Positions 9,462 to 19,945 of a DNA stretch of 64,000 bases are shown here, in pieces (positions within the stretch are counted from its first letter, which is position 1; every line of letters begins with the position of its first letter). Below the pieces are notes generated by a model. The model had not been told where the DNA came from and did no database searches. It was given only the letters and a program-made list of their open reading frames with translations. This DNA is from Pectobacterium actinidiae (lineage in GTDB: Bacteria; Pseudomonadota; Gammaproteobacteria; Enterobacterales; Enterobacteriaceae): contig NZ_JRMH01000001.1 of assembly GCF_000803315.1 (NCBI RefSeq), positions 3,534,001-3,598,000 on the forward strand. The letters run 5' to 3'. Made by a program: the position numbers and the translations under genes.

Positions 9462-9614
9462 CAGAAAAAACAACAACAAAAAACAATAGTCAGCACCTTT
9501 CCACCCGGCATGACCCGATGCTTATGTATCGGGCGGAGGCGTTTTGCTGCGAAAAATTGGCATAACCTCTCTGCAACTGCGGTGTGCGGCTTAGCAAAAC
9601 GGCAATTCACGCGC

Positions 9615-9700
9615 CGGGCGGGTGACCTTAAGCCGCCCGTGCCGCACAGCAAAATGAATTCATTGCGACTATCGCCAGACTGCTGTGTCTGGTGCGATAG
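9615..9700 (+). promoter_or_regulatory. Hairpin-rich leader between emrR and emrA
   Basis: At least two stems precede emrA: CGGGCGG (9615-9621) with CCGCCCG (9633-9639), and CTATCGC+CAGAC (9669-9680) with GTCTG+GCGATAG (9687-9700) around TGCTGT with a two-base bulge. A smaller CCGAT/ATCGG stem occurs near 9514-9530. No T-run follows any of them. The 273-bp gap contains no convincing gene, so it is either a structured 5' leader or holds a separate emrA promoter. Confidence 0.5.
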
Positions 9701-9734
9701 CCGATACAAAGAAAATGAAAAGAGAGAAAACAGC

Positions 9735-10910
9735 ATGAGTGAAAGTGTGGAAAATCAGGTGCCGCAGACGCCACAGAAAAACAAAAAACAGCAGCGCAAA
9801 CGCGTGTTATCACTGCTGACGTTTATTTTCGTCGTACTAGGCTGTGCCTGGCTGGCTTACTGGTTCCTGGTGCTCAGACACCACCAAAGCACCGATGACG
9901 CCTACGTTGCGGGGAATCAGATTCAGATCATGGCGCAGGTCAGCGGCAGCGTCACCCATGTGAACGTCGACAATACCGATTTTGTTAAGCAGGGACAGGT
10001 GCTGGTGGAGTTAGATCCGACCGATGCCCAGCAGGCGTTTGAACGCGCAAAAACCGGGCTGGCCAACAGCGTCCGCCAGACGCACCAGTTGATCATCAAC
10101 AGTAAGCAGTATCAGGCCAATATTGAGCTGCGCCAAACCGAGCTGAACAAGGCACAAAGTGACTTGAGCCGCCGGGAAGCGCTAGGCAGCGCCAATGCTA
10201 TCGGGCGTGAAGAAGTGCAGCATGCTCGCGATGCCGTCGCGACCGCCAAAGCCGCACTGGAAGTCGCCAGACAGCAATATCAGGCGAATCAGGCAATGAT
10301 TCTGGATACGCCGCTTGAGAAGCAACCCGCCATACAGCAAGCCTCCGTAGAAATGCGCGATGCCTGGCTGGCGCTACAGCGCACCAAAATCGTCAGCCCG
10401 ATCGACGGCTATGTCTCACGCCGCAGCGTGCAGATTGGCGCACGTATCTCTTCGACTTCCGCGCTGATGGCCGTGGTTCCTGCCAATCACCTGTGGGTCG
10501 ATGCGAACTTCAAAGAGACGCAGTTAGCCAATATGCGCATCGGCCAACCGGCTACTGTGATCGCGGATATCTACGGTGACGATGTCGTGTACCAAGGAAA
10601 AGTGGTCGGTCTTGATATGGGTACCGGTAGCGCATTCTCTCTGCTGCCCGCGCAGAACGCGACGGGAAATTGGATCAAGGTCGTTCAGCGCCTGCCCGTG
10701 CGTATTGAGATCGATCCGAAGCAGGTCGCTGAACATCCGCTGCGTATCGGTCTGTCCGCGCTGGTTAATGTCGATACCGCCAATACGGAAGGGAGTGCGT
10801 TAGCAGAAACCTCACGCGCCACGCCAGCCTACCAAAGCGATGCTCTGACGTTGGATCTCACGCCTGTTAATCAGGAAATCAGCACCATTATTCAGGCGAA
10901 CGCCGGTTAA
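9735..10910 (+). CDS. emrA: Multidrug efflux membrane fusion protein EmrA
   Basis: Periplasmic adaptor linking EmrB to the outer-membrane channel TolC. From the ATG at 9735 (AGAGAGAAA just upstream) the protein has 391 residues, the E. coli size. It has a cytoplasmic Gln/Lys-rich N-terminus, one transmembrane helix (about residues 25-48), a biotinyl-lipoyl segment (DDAYVAGNQIQIMAQVSGSV), a long coiled coil with QTELNKAQSDLSRREAL, and the second lipoyl half (RTKIVSPIDGYVS). The frame stays open upstream to 9510, but that extension is not conserved. emrB follows after 17 bases. Confidence 0.95.
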   Translation: MSESVENQVPQTPQKNKKQQRKRVLSLLTFIFVVLGCAWLAYWFLVLRHHQSTDDAYVAGNQIQIMAQVSGSVTHVNVDNTDFVKQGQVLVELDPTDAQQAFERAKTGLANSVRQTHQLIINSKQYQANIELRQTELNKAQSDLSRREALGSANAIGREEVQHARDAVATAKAALEVARQQYQANQAMILDTPLEKQPAIQQASVEMRDAWLALQRTKIVSPIDGYVSRRSVQIGARISSTSALMAVVPANHLWVDANFKETQLANMRIGQPATVIADIYGDDVVYQGKVVGLDMGTGSAFSLLPAQNATGNWIKVVQRLPVRIEIDPKQVAEHPLRIGLSALVNVDTANTEGSALAETSRATPAYQSDALTLDLTPVNQEISTIIQANAG

Positions 10911-10927
10911 TCGGGCAGGAGAGAAAC

Positions 10928-12463
10928 GTGCAGAGAGAACCGCTTAAAGGTGCCAGTCTGGCCTGGATGACCGTTGCTCTGTCGCTGGCAACGTTTATGC
11001 AGGTGCTGGACTCCACCATCGCCAACGTCGCTATTCCGACTATCGCCGGTAATCTGGGTGCGTCCAACTCACAGGGAACGTGGGTCATCACCTCGTTCGG
11101 GGTCGCTAATGCTATCTCTATTCCTATTACCGGCTGGCTGGCCAAACGGTTTGGGGAAGTCCGCCTGTTTTTATGGTCAACGGCACTCTTCGCTCTGACG
11201 TCCTGGCTGTGCGGAATATCCACCAGCCTGGAAATGCTGATTTTCTCGCGCGTCTTGCAGGGGATTGTTGCCGGGCCGCTGATCCCGCTGTCACAGAGTC
11301 TGTTGCTAAGCAATTATCCGCCCGCAAAACGCAGCATCGCCCTCGCGCTGTGGTCGATGACGGTGGTCGTCGCGCCGATCTGTGGCCCGATTCTGGGCGG
11401 CTGGATTAGCGACAACTACCACTGGGGCTGGATATTCTTCATCAACGTTCCGTTGGGCATCGCCGTTGTGTTTATTGCTATGCAAACGCTGCGCGGGCGG
11501 GAAACCAAAACCGAGATCAGGCCCATCGATACTATCGGGCTGGCATTGCTGGTTGTCGGTATCGGTAGCCTTCAGATGATGCTCGACCGGGGCAAAGAGC
11601 TGGACTGGTTTAACTCGACGGAAATCATCACCCTGACCGTGGTAGCGGTGATTGCGCTCGCCTTCCTGATTGTCTGGGAGCTGACGGACGACCATCCGGT
11701 GGTGGATTTATCCCTGTTTAAATCGCGCAACTTCACCATTGGCTGTCTGTGTATCAGCCTTGCCTACATGTTTTACTTCGGGGCGATCGTGCTCTTACCG
11801 CAGCTATTGCAGGAGGTGTATGGCTATACCGCCACCTGGGCCGGGCTCGCATCCGCACCGGTTGGGCTGATGCCAGTCGTGCTGTCGCCGATTATCGGTC
11901 GATTCGCGCCGCGTCTGGATATGCGTAAACTCGTGACGTTCAGCTTTATCATGTATGCGGTCTGTTTTTACTGGCGCGCGTACACCTTCGAACCGGGTAT
12001 GGATTTCGGCGCATCGGCCTGGCCGCAGTTCGTTCAGGGGTTTGCCGTCGCCTGCTTCTTCATGCCGCTGACCACCATCACACTGTCGGGACTTCCGCCT
12101 GAACGTTTAGCGGCAGCATCAAGTCTGTCGAACTTTACCCGAACGCTGGCGGGATCGATCGGGACGTCGCTAACCACAACGCTTTGGACACAGCGTGAAT
12201 CGCTACACCATGCGCACCTGACGGAATCTATCACGCCCTATAATCCAATCGCGCAGGAAACGTACCAGCAGCTTCAGGCGATGGGAATGAGCCAAACACA
12301 GGCCTCGGCCTACATCGCGGAACAGATTACCGCGCAGGGACTGATTATCTCCGCCAATGAGATCTTCTGGGCCGCTGCTGGGGTATTTCTGGTACTGCTC
12401 GTGCTGGTCTGGTTTGCTAAACCGCCTTTTACCACCGGCGGTGGAGGCGGCGGCGCGCACTAA
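10928..12463 (+). CDS. emrB: Multidrug efflux MFS transporter EmrB (DHA2 family)
   Basis: Fourteen-helix proton-driven exporter forming a tripartite pump with EmrA and TolC. The 511 residues match EmrB closely, including ATFMQVLDSTIANVAIPTI in helix 1, GWLAKRFGEVRLF (motif A), GPILGGWISDNYHWGW (motif C) and the glycine-rich C-terminus GGGGGGAH. Translation starts at GTG 10928 with AGGAGAGAAA upstream. In E. coli luxS and gshA follow, but here a nupC gene comes next. Confidence 0.96.
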   Translation: MQREPLKGASLAWMTVALSLATFMQVLDSTIANVAIPTIAGNLGASNSQGTWVITSFGVANAISIPITGWLAKRFGEVRLFLWSTALFALTSWLCGISTSLEMLIFSRVLQGIVAGPLIPLSQSLLLSNYPPAKRSIALALWSMTVVVAPICGPILGGWISDNYHWGWIFFINVPLGIAVVFIAMQTLRGRETKTEIRPIDTIGLALLVVGIGSLQMMLDRGKELDWFNSTEIITLTVVAVIALAFLIVWELTDDHPVVDLSLFKSRNFTIGCLCISLAYMFYFGAIVLLPQLLQEVYGYTATWAGLASAPVGLMPVVLSPIIGRFAPRLDMRKLVTFSFIMYAVCFYWRAYTFEPGMDFGASAWPQFVQGFAVACFFMPLTTITLSGLPPERLAAASSLSNFTRTLAGSIGTSLTTTLWTQRESLHHAHLTESITPYNPIAQETYQQLQAMGMSQTQASAYIAEQITAQGLIISANEIFWAAAGVFLVLLVLVWFAKPPFTTGGGGGGAH

Positions 12464-12483
12464 TTCGCTCGCCATCTATCTTT

Positions 12484-12520
12484 CCCCTTCCGCCAACAGC
12501 GGGCAGAAGGGGAACCTTCT
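12484..12520 (+). terminator. Probable terminator of emrRAB
   Basis: CCCCTTC-CGC pairs with GCGGGCA-GAAGGGG around a short loop, followed by AACCTTCTTTT. The stem is imperfect and the T-run interrupted, so it is a moderate candidate. Confidence 0.5.
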
Positions 12521-12668
12521 TTTACCCTTCCCACCTTTTCCTGATTAATCAGACGACCTTAATCCTGATAGCACTGTAGCGAATAAGGATTTACAGATTC
12601 GGGATAAACATATTTTCACATTCCGATTACAATGCGCCTCTTTTATTCGGGGATTACGTGGTTCTTCT

Positions 12669-13853
12669 ATGTCACAGGTTTTACATTTCGTTTTAGCAAC
12701 GGCAGCCATTTTTTTACTGGCCTTGCTCGTCAGTCACGACAGAAAACGCATACGACTGCGCTTCATTGTGCAACTGCTGGTGATTGAGGTGCTGCTGGCT
12801 TATTTCCTTTTACATTCCAGCATCGGACTTAACGCGATTAGCGCCTTTGCCGGTTTGTTTGAAAAGCTATTATCTTTCGCCAATCAAGGCACCGATTTTG
12901 TGTTCGGTGGGATGAATGCGCAGGGACTTTCCTTTATCTTCCTCAATGTGCTCTGCCCTATCGTCTTTATTTCTGCGCTGATTGGTATTTTGCAGCACTG
13001 GCGCATTTTACCGTTGATTATTAAAGGGATCGGTACACTGCTGTCCAAAGTGAATGGGATGGGGAAACTGGAGTCGTTTAACGCCGTGAGTACGCTGATG
13101 CTCGGGCAGTCAGAGAATTTTATCGTCTATAAAGGCATCCTCGCCGATATGTCGCCACGACGGATGTACACGATGGCGGCAACAGCAATGTCGACCGTAT
13201 CCATGTCGATTATCAGCGCCTACATGACCATGCTGGACGCCAAATACGTGGTAGCGGCGCTGATTCTGAATATGTTCAGCACCTTTATCATTCTATCGAT
13301 TATCAACCCTTATCAGCCTGACGACGAACCAGAATTGAAACTGGAAAAGCTGCATGAAGACCAAAGCTTCTTTGAAATGCTGGGGGAATACATTCTTGCC
13401 GGTTTTAAAGTGGCGATGATTATTATGGCGATGCTGATCGGTTTCGTAGCCTTGATTGCCGCTGTAAATGCGCTGTTCAGCACTCTCTTCGGCATTAGCT
13501 TCCAGGCGATTATGGGCTATGTCTTTTCACCGCTGGCATGGCTTATCGGCATTCCGTCTTCCGATATTCTGAACGCTGGCAGCATCATGGCGACCAAGCT
13601 GGTGGCAAATGAATTCGTTGCCATGATCGAGTTGAAGAAAATCGCCGCAGAGATGTCACCACGCGGACTGGGCATTTTGTCCGTGTTCCTGATTTCCTTC
13701 GCTAATTTCGCGTCAATCGGCATCATCGCGGGGGCAATCAAAGGGCTGAATGAAGCACAGGGCAACGTGGTATCGCGATTCGGCCTGAAGCTGGTTTATG
13801 GTTCTACACTGGTGAGTTTACTGTCGGCGGCAGTAGCGGGACTGGTGCTGTAA
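12669..13853 (+). CDS. nupC: Nucleoside:H+ symporter, NupC family
   Basis: Inner-membrane concentrative nucleoside transporter, 394 residues. It carries [42 protein letters not shown] and [19 protein letters not shown], which in this family form the nucleoside and proton sites. It follows remembered E. coli NupC along its whole length rather than the longer NupX/YeiM. The neighbours differ from E. coli, where nupC lies beside mntH, so this could be a second family member. Its own promoter must lie in the 205 bp before it. Confidence 0.85.
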   Translation: MSQVLHFVLATAAIFLLALLVSHDRKRIRLRFIVQLLVIEVLLAYFLLHSSIGLNAISAFAGLFEKLLSFANQGTDFVFGGMNAQGLSFIFLNVLCPIVFISALIGILQHWRILPLIIKGIGTLLSKVNGMGKLESFNAVSTLMLGQSENFIVYKGILADMSPRRMYTMAATAMSTVSMSIISAYMTMLDAKYVVAALILNMFSTFIILSIINPYQPDDEPELKLEKLHEDQSFFEMLGEYILAGFKVAMIIMAMLIGFVALIAAVNALFSTLFGISFQAIMGYVFSPLAWLIGIPSSDILNAGSIMATKLVANEFVAMIELKKIAAEMSPRGLGILSVFLISFANFASIGIIAGAIKGLNEAQGNVVSRFGLKLVYGSTLVSLLSAAVAGLVL

Positions 13854-13870
13854 TACGTGTGAGATGAGAA

Positions 13871-13898
13871 TCATCAGCCCCTGAAAAGGGGCTGATGA
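13871..13898. terminator. Stem-loop between two convergent genes
   Basis: TCATCAGCCCCT pairs with AGGGGCTGATGA around GAAA, a perfect 12-bp stem with a stable GNRA-like tetraloop. It sits between the nupC stop and the convergent lipoprotein gene. T-runs are weak on both sides, so it may be a bidirectional terminator or an mRNA 3'-end protector. Confidence 0.65.
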
Positions 13899-13902
13899 AG
13901 GA

Positions 13903-14337
13903 TCAGAAAGCGACGCAGACGGGCGCATCAATCCGCATGACGGATTCCTGCGCGAACCGTGATTTATAGGTCGTACGCAACGCTTCAATATCACGTTCTT
14001 TATCAGAACCATGAATCAACATCAGCGCCTTGCTGTTCTCTCGGGCAACCACGCCATCATTCCCTAGCCATTGTCCTTTGGCATCAAACACCGTCAGCCC
14101 TTCTTTAAAACGGGGCGTAACCTCACCGTCCAAAAATGCTTTCCACTCGGCATCTGAAATCACCTGGCCAGCAGGACGATTCAAGCCAAAATACAGCGTG
14201 GTTTGCATCTGCTTATCGCCAATCTGACACGCATCAGCGGCTGGCGCAGCGGCAACGGACGAGCGCGGCAGCGAGTGACAACCGCTGACCAGCAATGTAC
14301 CCAACAGTAACGATAACGCAATAATTTTCTGCTTCAT
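13903..14337 (-). CDS. DUF3574-type lipoprotein
   Basis: Small exported protein of about 144 residues. It begins MKQKIIALSLLLGTLLVSGC, a lipoprotein signal with lipobox LVSGC. The mature part contains YFGLNRP, EWKAFLDGEVTPRF and FDAKGQWLG, typical of DUF3574. I chose the ATG at 14337 because GAGAGAA lies just upstream; an in-frame ATG at 14352 is possible. Lipidation suggests membrane anchoring. The molecular function is unknown. Confidence 0.75.
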   Translation of the reverse strand: MKQKIIALSLLLGTLLVSGCHSLPRSSVAAAPAADACQIGDKQMQTTLYFGLNRPAGQVISDAEWKAFLDGEVTPRFKEGLTVFDAKGQWLGNDGVVARENSKALMLIHGSDKERDIEALRTTYKSRFAQESVMRIDAPVCVAF

Positions 14338-14406
14338 CAATCGTTCTCTCATCCGTGGTGACACCGACTCAGGGAGCCCATTCACCCTGAGCGTCGACGC
14401 GTACTA

Positions 14407-15558
14407 TCAGGCCTGATTCTGTCGCCACCACTCGGACAGCAAAATGCCCGTCGCGACGGAAATATTCAGACTTTCAACCTTACCCGTACCGCCGATAGAG
14501 ACTTTCACATCCCCTTGTTGCCAGGCGCTATCCGACAGACCATCACCTTCCTGACCCAGCACGATCACAGTTTTCGCCGGAAGCGTCGCTTTCGACAATG
14601 CCGTGCCTTTATGGCTGGAGGTCGTCACGATGGTGTAACCTGCGTTACGGAATTCCGTCAACACGGACAGGAAATCGTCAGCGTTGATCGCTTTAACGTG
14701 TTCCGCACCACCTTCTGCCGTGCGCACGGCTGCACCGGATTCCAGCAGCGCCGCATCTTGCACCAGCACGCCTTTTACGCCGAAATGCGCGCAGCTACGC
14801 ATAATGCCGCCGAGGTTATGTGGGTTACCCACATCTTCCAGCGCCAGTACACAGTCGTGCTCGTCAGCCGTTTTCAGATACTCACGCACATCCATTCCCT
14901 GACGCTTTTTAATCAGGAAACACACGCCGCCGTGGTGCTCGGTGCCGGAAGCCTTAATCAGTTCTTCCTCTTCCACGACATGGTAAGCCTTGCGGTTTGC
15001 CGCCATCCAGCGCAGTGCATCGCGGAAACGCGGCGTCACTTCTTGCAGGAACCAGGCACGAACAATCACTTCAGAACGGTTTTTAAACAGCGCCTGACAG
15101 GCATTTTCGCCGTAGACACGCGTTTCTTCCTGACGCTGGCGACGCAATTGCTCGGGATCGATATGGCTCTTGCCAGTGATACCGCCATGGTCCGGCGTTT
15201 CGCTGTCGCTTGGCGCACGAGACACGGTTTTCCACGGTGATTCATAACCACCGGTATCGTCACCGCGCGGCCGACGAGGTTTATCACCGCTGCGTTCATT
15301 ACGATCTTTATTGCCCCACGGCGACTTAGCATTGCTATCGCCATCGCGAGACGGATTTTCCCGGGCATAGCGCGGGTTAACATCACGCGGATGCTTCGGC
15401 TTTTCACGTTGATCGCGAGAGCCACTGCCGTCACGCCGATCGCCACGGCGATCTTTGTCAGCAGGGCGCTTGTTTTTATTCTCTTTCTCGCCCTCATCAT
15501 CACTACGGACGTACATCACACGGACTTTGCCACTTTTACTATTGAATGAATCGCTCAT
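14407..15558 (-). CDS. yfiF: SpoU-family (SPOUT) RNA methyltransferase YfiF
   Basis: Predicted 2'-O-methyltransferase acting on tRNA or rRNA; its target is not established. The N-terminal 130 residues are extremely charged and low-complexity (Arg/Asp/Lys/Gly), likely disordered and RNA-binding. Then comes a substrate-binding domain ([17 protein letters not shown]) and the knotted SPOUT domain with [20 protein letters not shown] (motif 1), [11 protein letters not shown] (motif 2) and [19 protein letters not shown] (motif 3). I take the ATG at 15558 because GGAGA lies 7 bases upstream; a GTG at 15570 is in frame. It is divergent from trxC, as in E. coli. Confidence 0.9.
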   Translation of the reverse strand: MSDSFNSKSGKVRVMYVRSDDEGEKENKNKRPADKDRRGDRRDGSGSRDQREKPKHPRDVNPRYARENPSRDGDSNAKSPWGNKDRNERSGDKPRRPRGDDTGGYESPWKTVSRAPSDSETPDHGGITGKSHIDPEQLRRQRQEETRVYGENACQALFKNRSEVIVRAWFLQEVTPRFRDALRWMAANRKAYHVVEEEELIKASGTEHHGGVCFLIKKRQGMDVREYLKTADEHDCVLALEDVGNPHNLGGIMRSCAHFGVKGVLVQDAALLESGAAVRTAEGGAEHVKAINADDFLSVLTEFRNAGYTIVTTSSHKGTALSKATLPAKTVIVLGQEGDGLSDSAWQQGDVKVSIGGTGKVESLNISVATGILLSEWWRQNQA

Positions 15559-15807
15559 TGTTTTCTCCACCTACGCGCTGGGCGCGAAGATTACCTTATG
15601 TACACCCGCTTAGCCACACGCTTGTGGTAAAAGAGCGCTAACAGTCAGAAGCTATTGTAGCTATTGGGCAAACCACGTTGTTGCCATCATGTCTCCCCAC
15701 CATAATTTATTCACACTTAAGCAACATGCCGCTGACTTTCCAATGCCGCATTGCGCACATTTTATCAGCGACATCTTTATTTTAGCCCTTTTATCTGAGG
15801 CCCTGTT

Positions 15808-16227
15808 ATGAATACGGTATGTGGATCTTGCCAAACAACCAATCGCCTGCCAGAAGAGCGTGTTGATGACCATGCAAAGTGTGGTCGTTGCGGAGAAACC
15901 TTATTCAGCGGTGACGTGATTAATGCCACAGAAGCGACGCTCGATAAGCTGTTGCAGGACGATCTTCCCGTCGTGGTCGATTTCTGGGCGCCCTGGTGCG
16001 GCCCCTGCGTCAACTTCGCCCCGGTGTTTGAAAACGTCGCGCAGGAGCGTAGCGGGACAATCCGCTTTATTAAGGTCAATACCGAAGCCGAACCGGCACT
16101 CAGCGCACGTTTCCGCATCCGCAGTATTCCAACCCTCATGATCTTTAAACAAGGCCAGATGGTCGACATCCTCAACGGTGCGCTGCCAAAAGCACAGTTT
16201 GAGAGCTGGCTGGACGAATCGCTGTAG
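15808..16227 (+). CDS. trxC: Thioredoxin 2, TrxC
   Basis: Cytoplasmic protein-disulfide reductase, 139 residues, the same as E. coli. Two N-terminal CxxC pairs (Cys5/Cys8 and Cys25/Cys28) form the zinc-binding module that distinguishes TrxC from TrxA, and the active site WCGPC lies at residues 63-67. In E. coli it is induced by OxyR on peroxide stress; I see no clear OxyR site here but cannot exclude one in the 250 bp upstream. Confidence 0.95.
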   Translation: MNTVCGSCQTTNRLPEERVDDHAKCGRCGETLFSGDVINATEATLDKLLQDDLPVVVDFWAPWCGPCVNFAPVFENVAQERSGTIRFIKVNTEAEPALSARFRIRSIPTLMIFKQGQMVDILNGALPKAQFESWLDESL

Positions 16228-16308
16228 AGAATTGGGATAAGATCGTGAGGGATTATTGCCTCCTACCCTTTTGGTCTACCCGTCTGTCGATTAGAATGTC
16301 GCCTTTCT

Positions 16309-16344
16309 GAACCTGCTTCTCAATAATGAAAACGAAGCAGGTTC
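16309..16344 (+). promoter_or_regulatory. Perfect 11-bp inverted repeat before tapT
   Basis: GAACCTGCTTC (16309-16319) is repeated inverted as GAAGCAGGTTC (16334-16344), with a 14-base AT-rich loop. No T-run follows on either strand. It could be a leader hairpin of tapT, or a 3'-end structure of trxC 80 bases downstream of its stop. Confidence 0.5.
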
Positions 16345-16374
16345 GTTGCAGACTCTCATGGCGTCATCTATTTC

Positions 16375-17124
16375 ATGATCAACCCTCCTTTAATGGTCAA
16401 CCGTCCCTTCATGGACAATGCCGTACTCCGCCTGCGCCAACAACGTCTTGAGCAGTCAACCAAACCGTTTCGCGCCCGTGGCTGCCGCGTAGTACGCTGC
16501 CAGCAGTGTTTATTACCCGCAACCAACTGCCTGTGTCACACCATTCAGGTGCAGGAATCCCGCAGCCGCGTCTGTCTGATCATGTTTGATACCGAGCCGT
16601 TAAAGCCGAGCAATACCGGACGTCTTATCGCCGATATTCTTCCCGAGACGCAGGCGTTTAGCTGGTCACGCACCGAACCAGACCCCGAATTGCTTGCGAC
16701 TCTGCAAAACCCAGACGTTCAGCCCTATCTGGTTTTCCTTGCCGATGCAGCGGAAGAAGGGCGTCAGGTGTTTCAGCAGCTTCCCGCAACGGAAAAACCC
16801 GCCCTGTTTGTTTTGCTCGACGGAACCTGGCCGGAAGCACGTAAAATGTTCCGTAAAAGCCCCTACCTGGACAACCTGCCGATCCTGTCGCTGAATGTAG
16901 AGGCACTGTCCCGCTATCAACTGCGTGAAGCCAGCAGCCCAGGGCAGCACTGCACCGCCGAAATTGCCATCGCCCTGCTCGCACAGGCGGGGGACATCGT
17001 CGCGGCCGACGCGCTATCACAGCATTTTGACCGTTTCCGGCGACACTATCTGGCAGGGAAATCACACCACAGCTTGCGAGAAAGTTTACACACCGTCACA
17101 GCACAACCGACAGAAAGCGTTTAG
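16375..17124 (+). CDS. tapT: tRNA-uridine aminocarboxypropyltransferase TapT (YfiP), DTW domain
   Basis: Makes acp3U at position 47 of tRNA variable loops, transferring the aminocarboxypropyl group from S-adenosylmethionine. The protein has the DTW family features: a cysteine cluster (CQQCLLPATNCLC), MFDTEPLKPSNTGRL, the eponymous LLDGTWPEARKM and REASSPGQHCTAEIA. It is 249 residues, a little longer than E. coli. The start is uncertain: ATG at 16375, or ATG at 16411 (MDNAVLRLRQQR), which matches the E. coli N-terminus better; neither has a good ribosome binding site. patZ follows 32 bases later. Confidence 0.88.
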   Translation: MINPPLMVNRPFMDNAVLRLRQQRLEQSTKPFRARGCRVVRCQQCLLPATNCLCHTIQVQESRSRVCLIMFDTEPLKPSNTGRLIADILPETQAFSWSRTEPDPELLATLQNPDVQPYLVFLADAAEEGRQVFQQLPATEKPALFVLLDGTWPEARKMFRKSPYLDNLPILSLNVEALSRYQLREASSPGQHCTAEIAIALLAQAGDIVAADALSQHFDRFRRHYLAGKSHHSLRESLHTVTAQPTESV

Positions 17125-17156
17125 TATCAAAGGGGATTGATGTGAAGGAGTGACGC

Positions 17157-19807
17157 ATGAGCCAGCGCGGATTGGAAGCACTGTTACGCCCTAAGTCTAT
17201 CGCCGTTCTCGGCGCGTCCGAAAAACCGGGAAGAGCGGGTTTTCTGATGATGAAAAACTTGCTGGACGGCCATTTCAGCGGCCCCGTGCTGCCTGTTACA
17301 CCGAAATATCGAGCCGTCTGCGGCGTGCTGGCCTATCCGACTGTCTCCAGCCTGCCCATGACGCCCGATCTTGCCGTGATTTGCACCAACGCCAGCCGTA
17401 ATCTCACGCTGTTAGACGATCTGGGACAGAAAGGCTGCAAAACGGTCATCATCCTCTCCGCACCACCGGCCCAGTTCAGCGAATTAAAGGCCTGCGCCGT
17501 GCGCTACCACATTCGTCTACTTGGCCCTAATAGCCTCGGGCTACTCGCCCCCTGGCAAGGCCTGAATGCCAGCTTTTCCCCAGTCCCGATTATGAAAGGC
17601 AAGCTGGCATTCATTTCGCAATCGGCCGCCGTGTCCAACACGATACTGGACTGGGCGCAGCAGCGCGGTATTGGCTTTTCCTATTTCATCGCGTTGGGCG
17701 ACAGTCTGGATATCGATGTCGACGACCTGTTAGATTTTCTGGCACGCGATGGCAAAACCAGTGCGATTCTGCTGCATCTGGAACACATCAGCGATGCGCG
17801 CCGCTTTCTTTCCGCTTCGCGTAGCGCATCCCGGAATAAACCGATACTGGTGATAAAAAGCGGGCGTAGCCAGCAAGCACAGCAGTTGCTGAATGACCAG
17901 CGCCACGGTCTGGATGCTGCCTATGATGCGGCAATTCAACGCGCAGGCTTACTTCGGGTACGGGATACGCATGAGCTTTTTTCCGCGGTGGAAACCTTAA
18001 GCCACCTGCGACCGCTGCGTGGTGAACGCTTGATGCTGGTGAGTAATGGTGCATCGCCCGCCGCACAGGCGCTGGATCAGCTCCTCAGCCGACAAGGCAA
18101 GCTGGCACAGCTCAGCGAGGCGACACGACAAGCGCTACAGGAAGCACTGCCGCCAACTGTCGTTATCGGCAATCCGCTCGATCTGCGTGATGACGCGACA
18201 GCCGCTCGCTATCTGGCAGCCGTTTCGGTATTACTGGACAGCGATGAAGTCGATGCGCTCTTGATCATTCACGCACCCAGCGCCGCCGCCCCCAGCACCG
18301 AGTGCGCCGCGCAATTGATTACGCTCTTTCAACAGCATCCGCGTGGGAAAAGAATTACGCTGCTGACCAACTGGTGCGGCGAATTCTCCTCGCAGGAAGC
18401 ACGACGCTTGTTTAACGATGCAGGCATTCCGACCTATCGCACGCCGGAAGGTGCAGTTACGGCATTTATGCATATCGTCGAATATCGACGTAATCAGAAG
18501 CAGCTAAAGGAAACCCCGGCGCTGCCGCTGAATTTAGGCATCAACGCCAGTCAGGCACATGCGCTGATTCATCAGGCACTGTCAGATGGCGTGACGCAGC
18601 TCGACACGCATGAAGTTCAGCCGATCCTGCAAGCCTACGGCTTAGATACGTTACCCCACCTGGATTGCTGGCGACAGCGCAGAAGCCGTCCATATCGCCG
18701 AACAAATTGGCTATCCGGTCGCGATTAAGCTGAGATCGCCAGATATTCCGCATAAATCAGAAGTTCAGGGCGTCATGCTATACCTGCGAACCGCCAGAGA
18801 AGTCCAGCAGGCGGCAGATGCCATTCTTGACCGCGTGAAGCGCACCTATCCACAGGCACGTATCTACGGCCTGCTGGTACAGAGCATGGCAAATCGCGCC
18901 GGTGCGCAGGAGCTCAGGATTGCCGTCGAGCAAGACCCCGTTTTCGGCCCACTGATTATGCTAGGAGAAGGCGGCGTTGAGTGGCGAGAAAAACAGGCGG
19001 CTGTCGCTCTGCCTCCGCTGAATATGACGCTGGCGCGCTATTTGGTGCTGCAAGCGGTGAAAGGTGGCAAGATTCGAGAATACAGCGCGCTTCGTCCGCT
19101 GGATATTCCCGCACTCAGCCGTTTGCTAGTTCAGGTTTCCAACCTGACTCTCGACTGCCCTGAAATTTCCCGGTTAGACATCCATCCTCTGCTGGCATCC
19201 GGGGATACGTTTACGCTGCTGGATGTCACGCTACATCTGACGCCGTTCAGTGGCGATCCGCAATCAAGGCTGGCAATCCGCCCTTATCCACACGAGTTGG
19301 AAGAAACAGTCACCCTTAAAAATGGTGATAGTTGTCTGTTCCGGCCAATTTTGCCGGAAGATGAACCACTGCTCAGTTCGTTCATTGCAAGAGTGACGAA
19401 AGAAGACCTGTATTACCGTTATTTCAGCGAAATTAATGAATTTACTCACGAAGACTTAGCCAATATGACACAAATTGACTACGATCGTGAGATGGCATTC
19501 GTTGCCGTACGCCAACGCGGTGAGGAGACGGAAATTATTGGCGTGACGCGGGCGATTTCCGATCCAGATAATACGGATGCGGAATTTGCCGTGCTGGTGC
19601 GATCCGACCTGAAAGGGCTAGGCCTTGGCAGGCGGTTGCTGGAAAAGCTGATTGATTACGCCAAAAACGCATGGCCTCTCCCGCTTGACCGGCATCACCA
19701 TGCCGCATAATCAAGGCATGATACAGCTGTCCAAAAAGCTCGGTTTTCACATCGACGTACAATTAGAAGAGGGAATTGTGACACTGGAATTGCCGCTGAA
19801 GATTTGA
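17157..19807 (+). pseudogene. patZ: patZ (protein lysine acetyltransferase), broken by two frameshifts
   Basis: PatZ/Pka (YfiQ) acetylates lysines, including that of acetyl-CoA synthetase. Restored, the gene would encode about 882 residues, the normal size: an NDP-forming acyl-CoA synthetase-like domain, then an ATP-grasp-like part, then a GNAT acetyltransferase. In the given sequence the first frame stops at 18728 after a missense tail. Removing one C from CCCC at 18654-18657 restores TLPTWIAGDSAEAVHIAEQ. The second frame stops at 19710; removing one A from AAAAA at 19663-19667 restores the GNAT end down to the TGA at 19805-19807. Only these two insertions disrupt it. Either it is a recent pseudogene or there are two homopolymer sequencing errors. 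Confidence 0.9.
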
Positions 19808-19945
19808 TAGTACGACGTGACATAGCTCGTGCAACCGGAATGGTGATACCCATTCAATGGCAAAACAGGCTCACAACAGCCGGAAAGTAATGGTATTATC
19901 GCCCATTCGGCTACTCCTTAACTTTTGATAATGACCAGAAGGTCA

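Noticed and set aside
9510..9734. N-terminal extension of EmrA from an upstream start
   Set aside because: The frame is open, but the conserved protein and its ribosome binding site begin at 9735; the extension is Arg/Cys-rich and covers leader hairpins.
14515..15240. Open frame of 241 codons on the plus strand
   Set aside because: Antisense to yfiF, no start signal, no recognisable domain.
18654..18657. Programmed ribosomal frameshifting in patZ
   Set aside because: The run is only CCCC with no slippery heptamer, stop-codon context or pseudoknot visible, and a second independent shift is needed further on; mutation or sequencing error is simpler.
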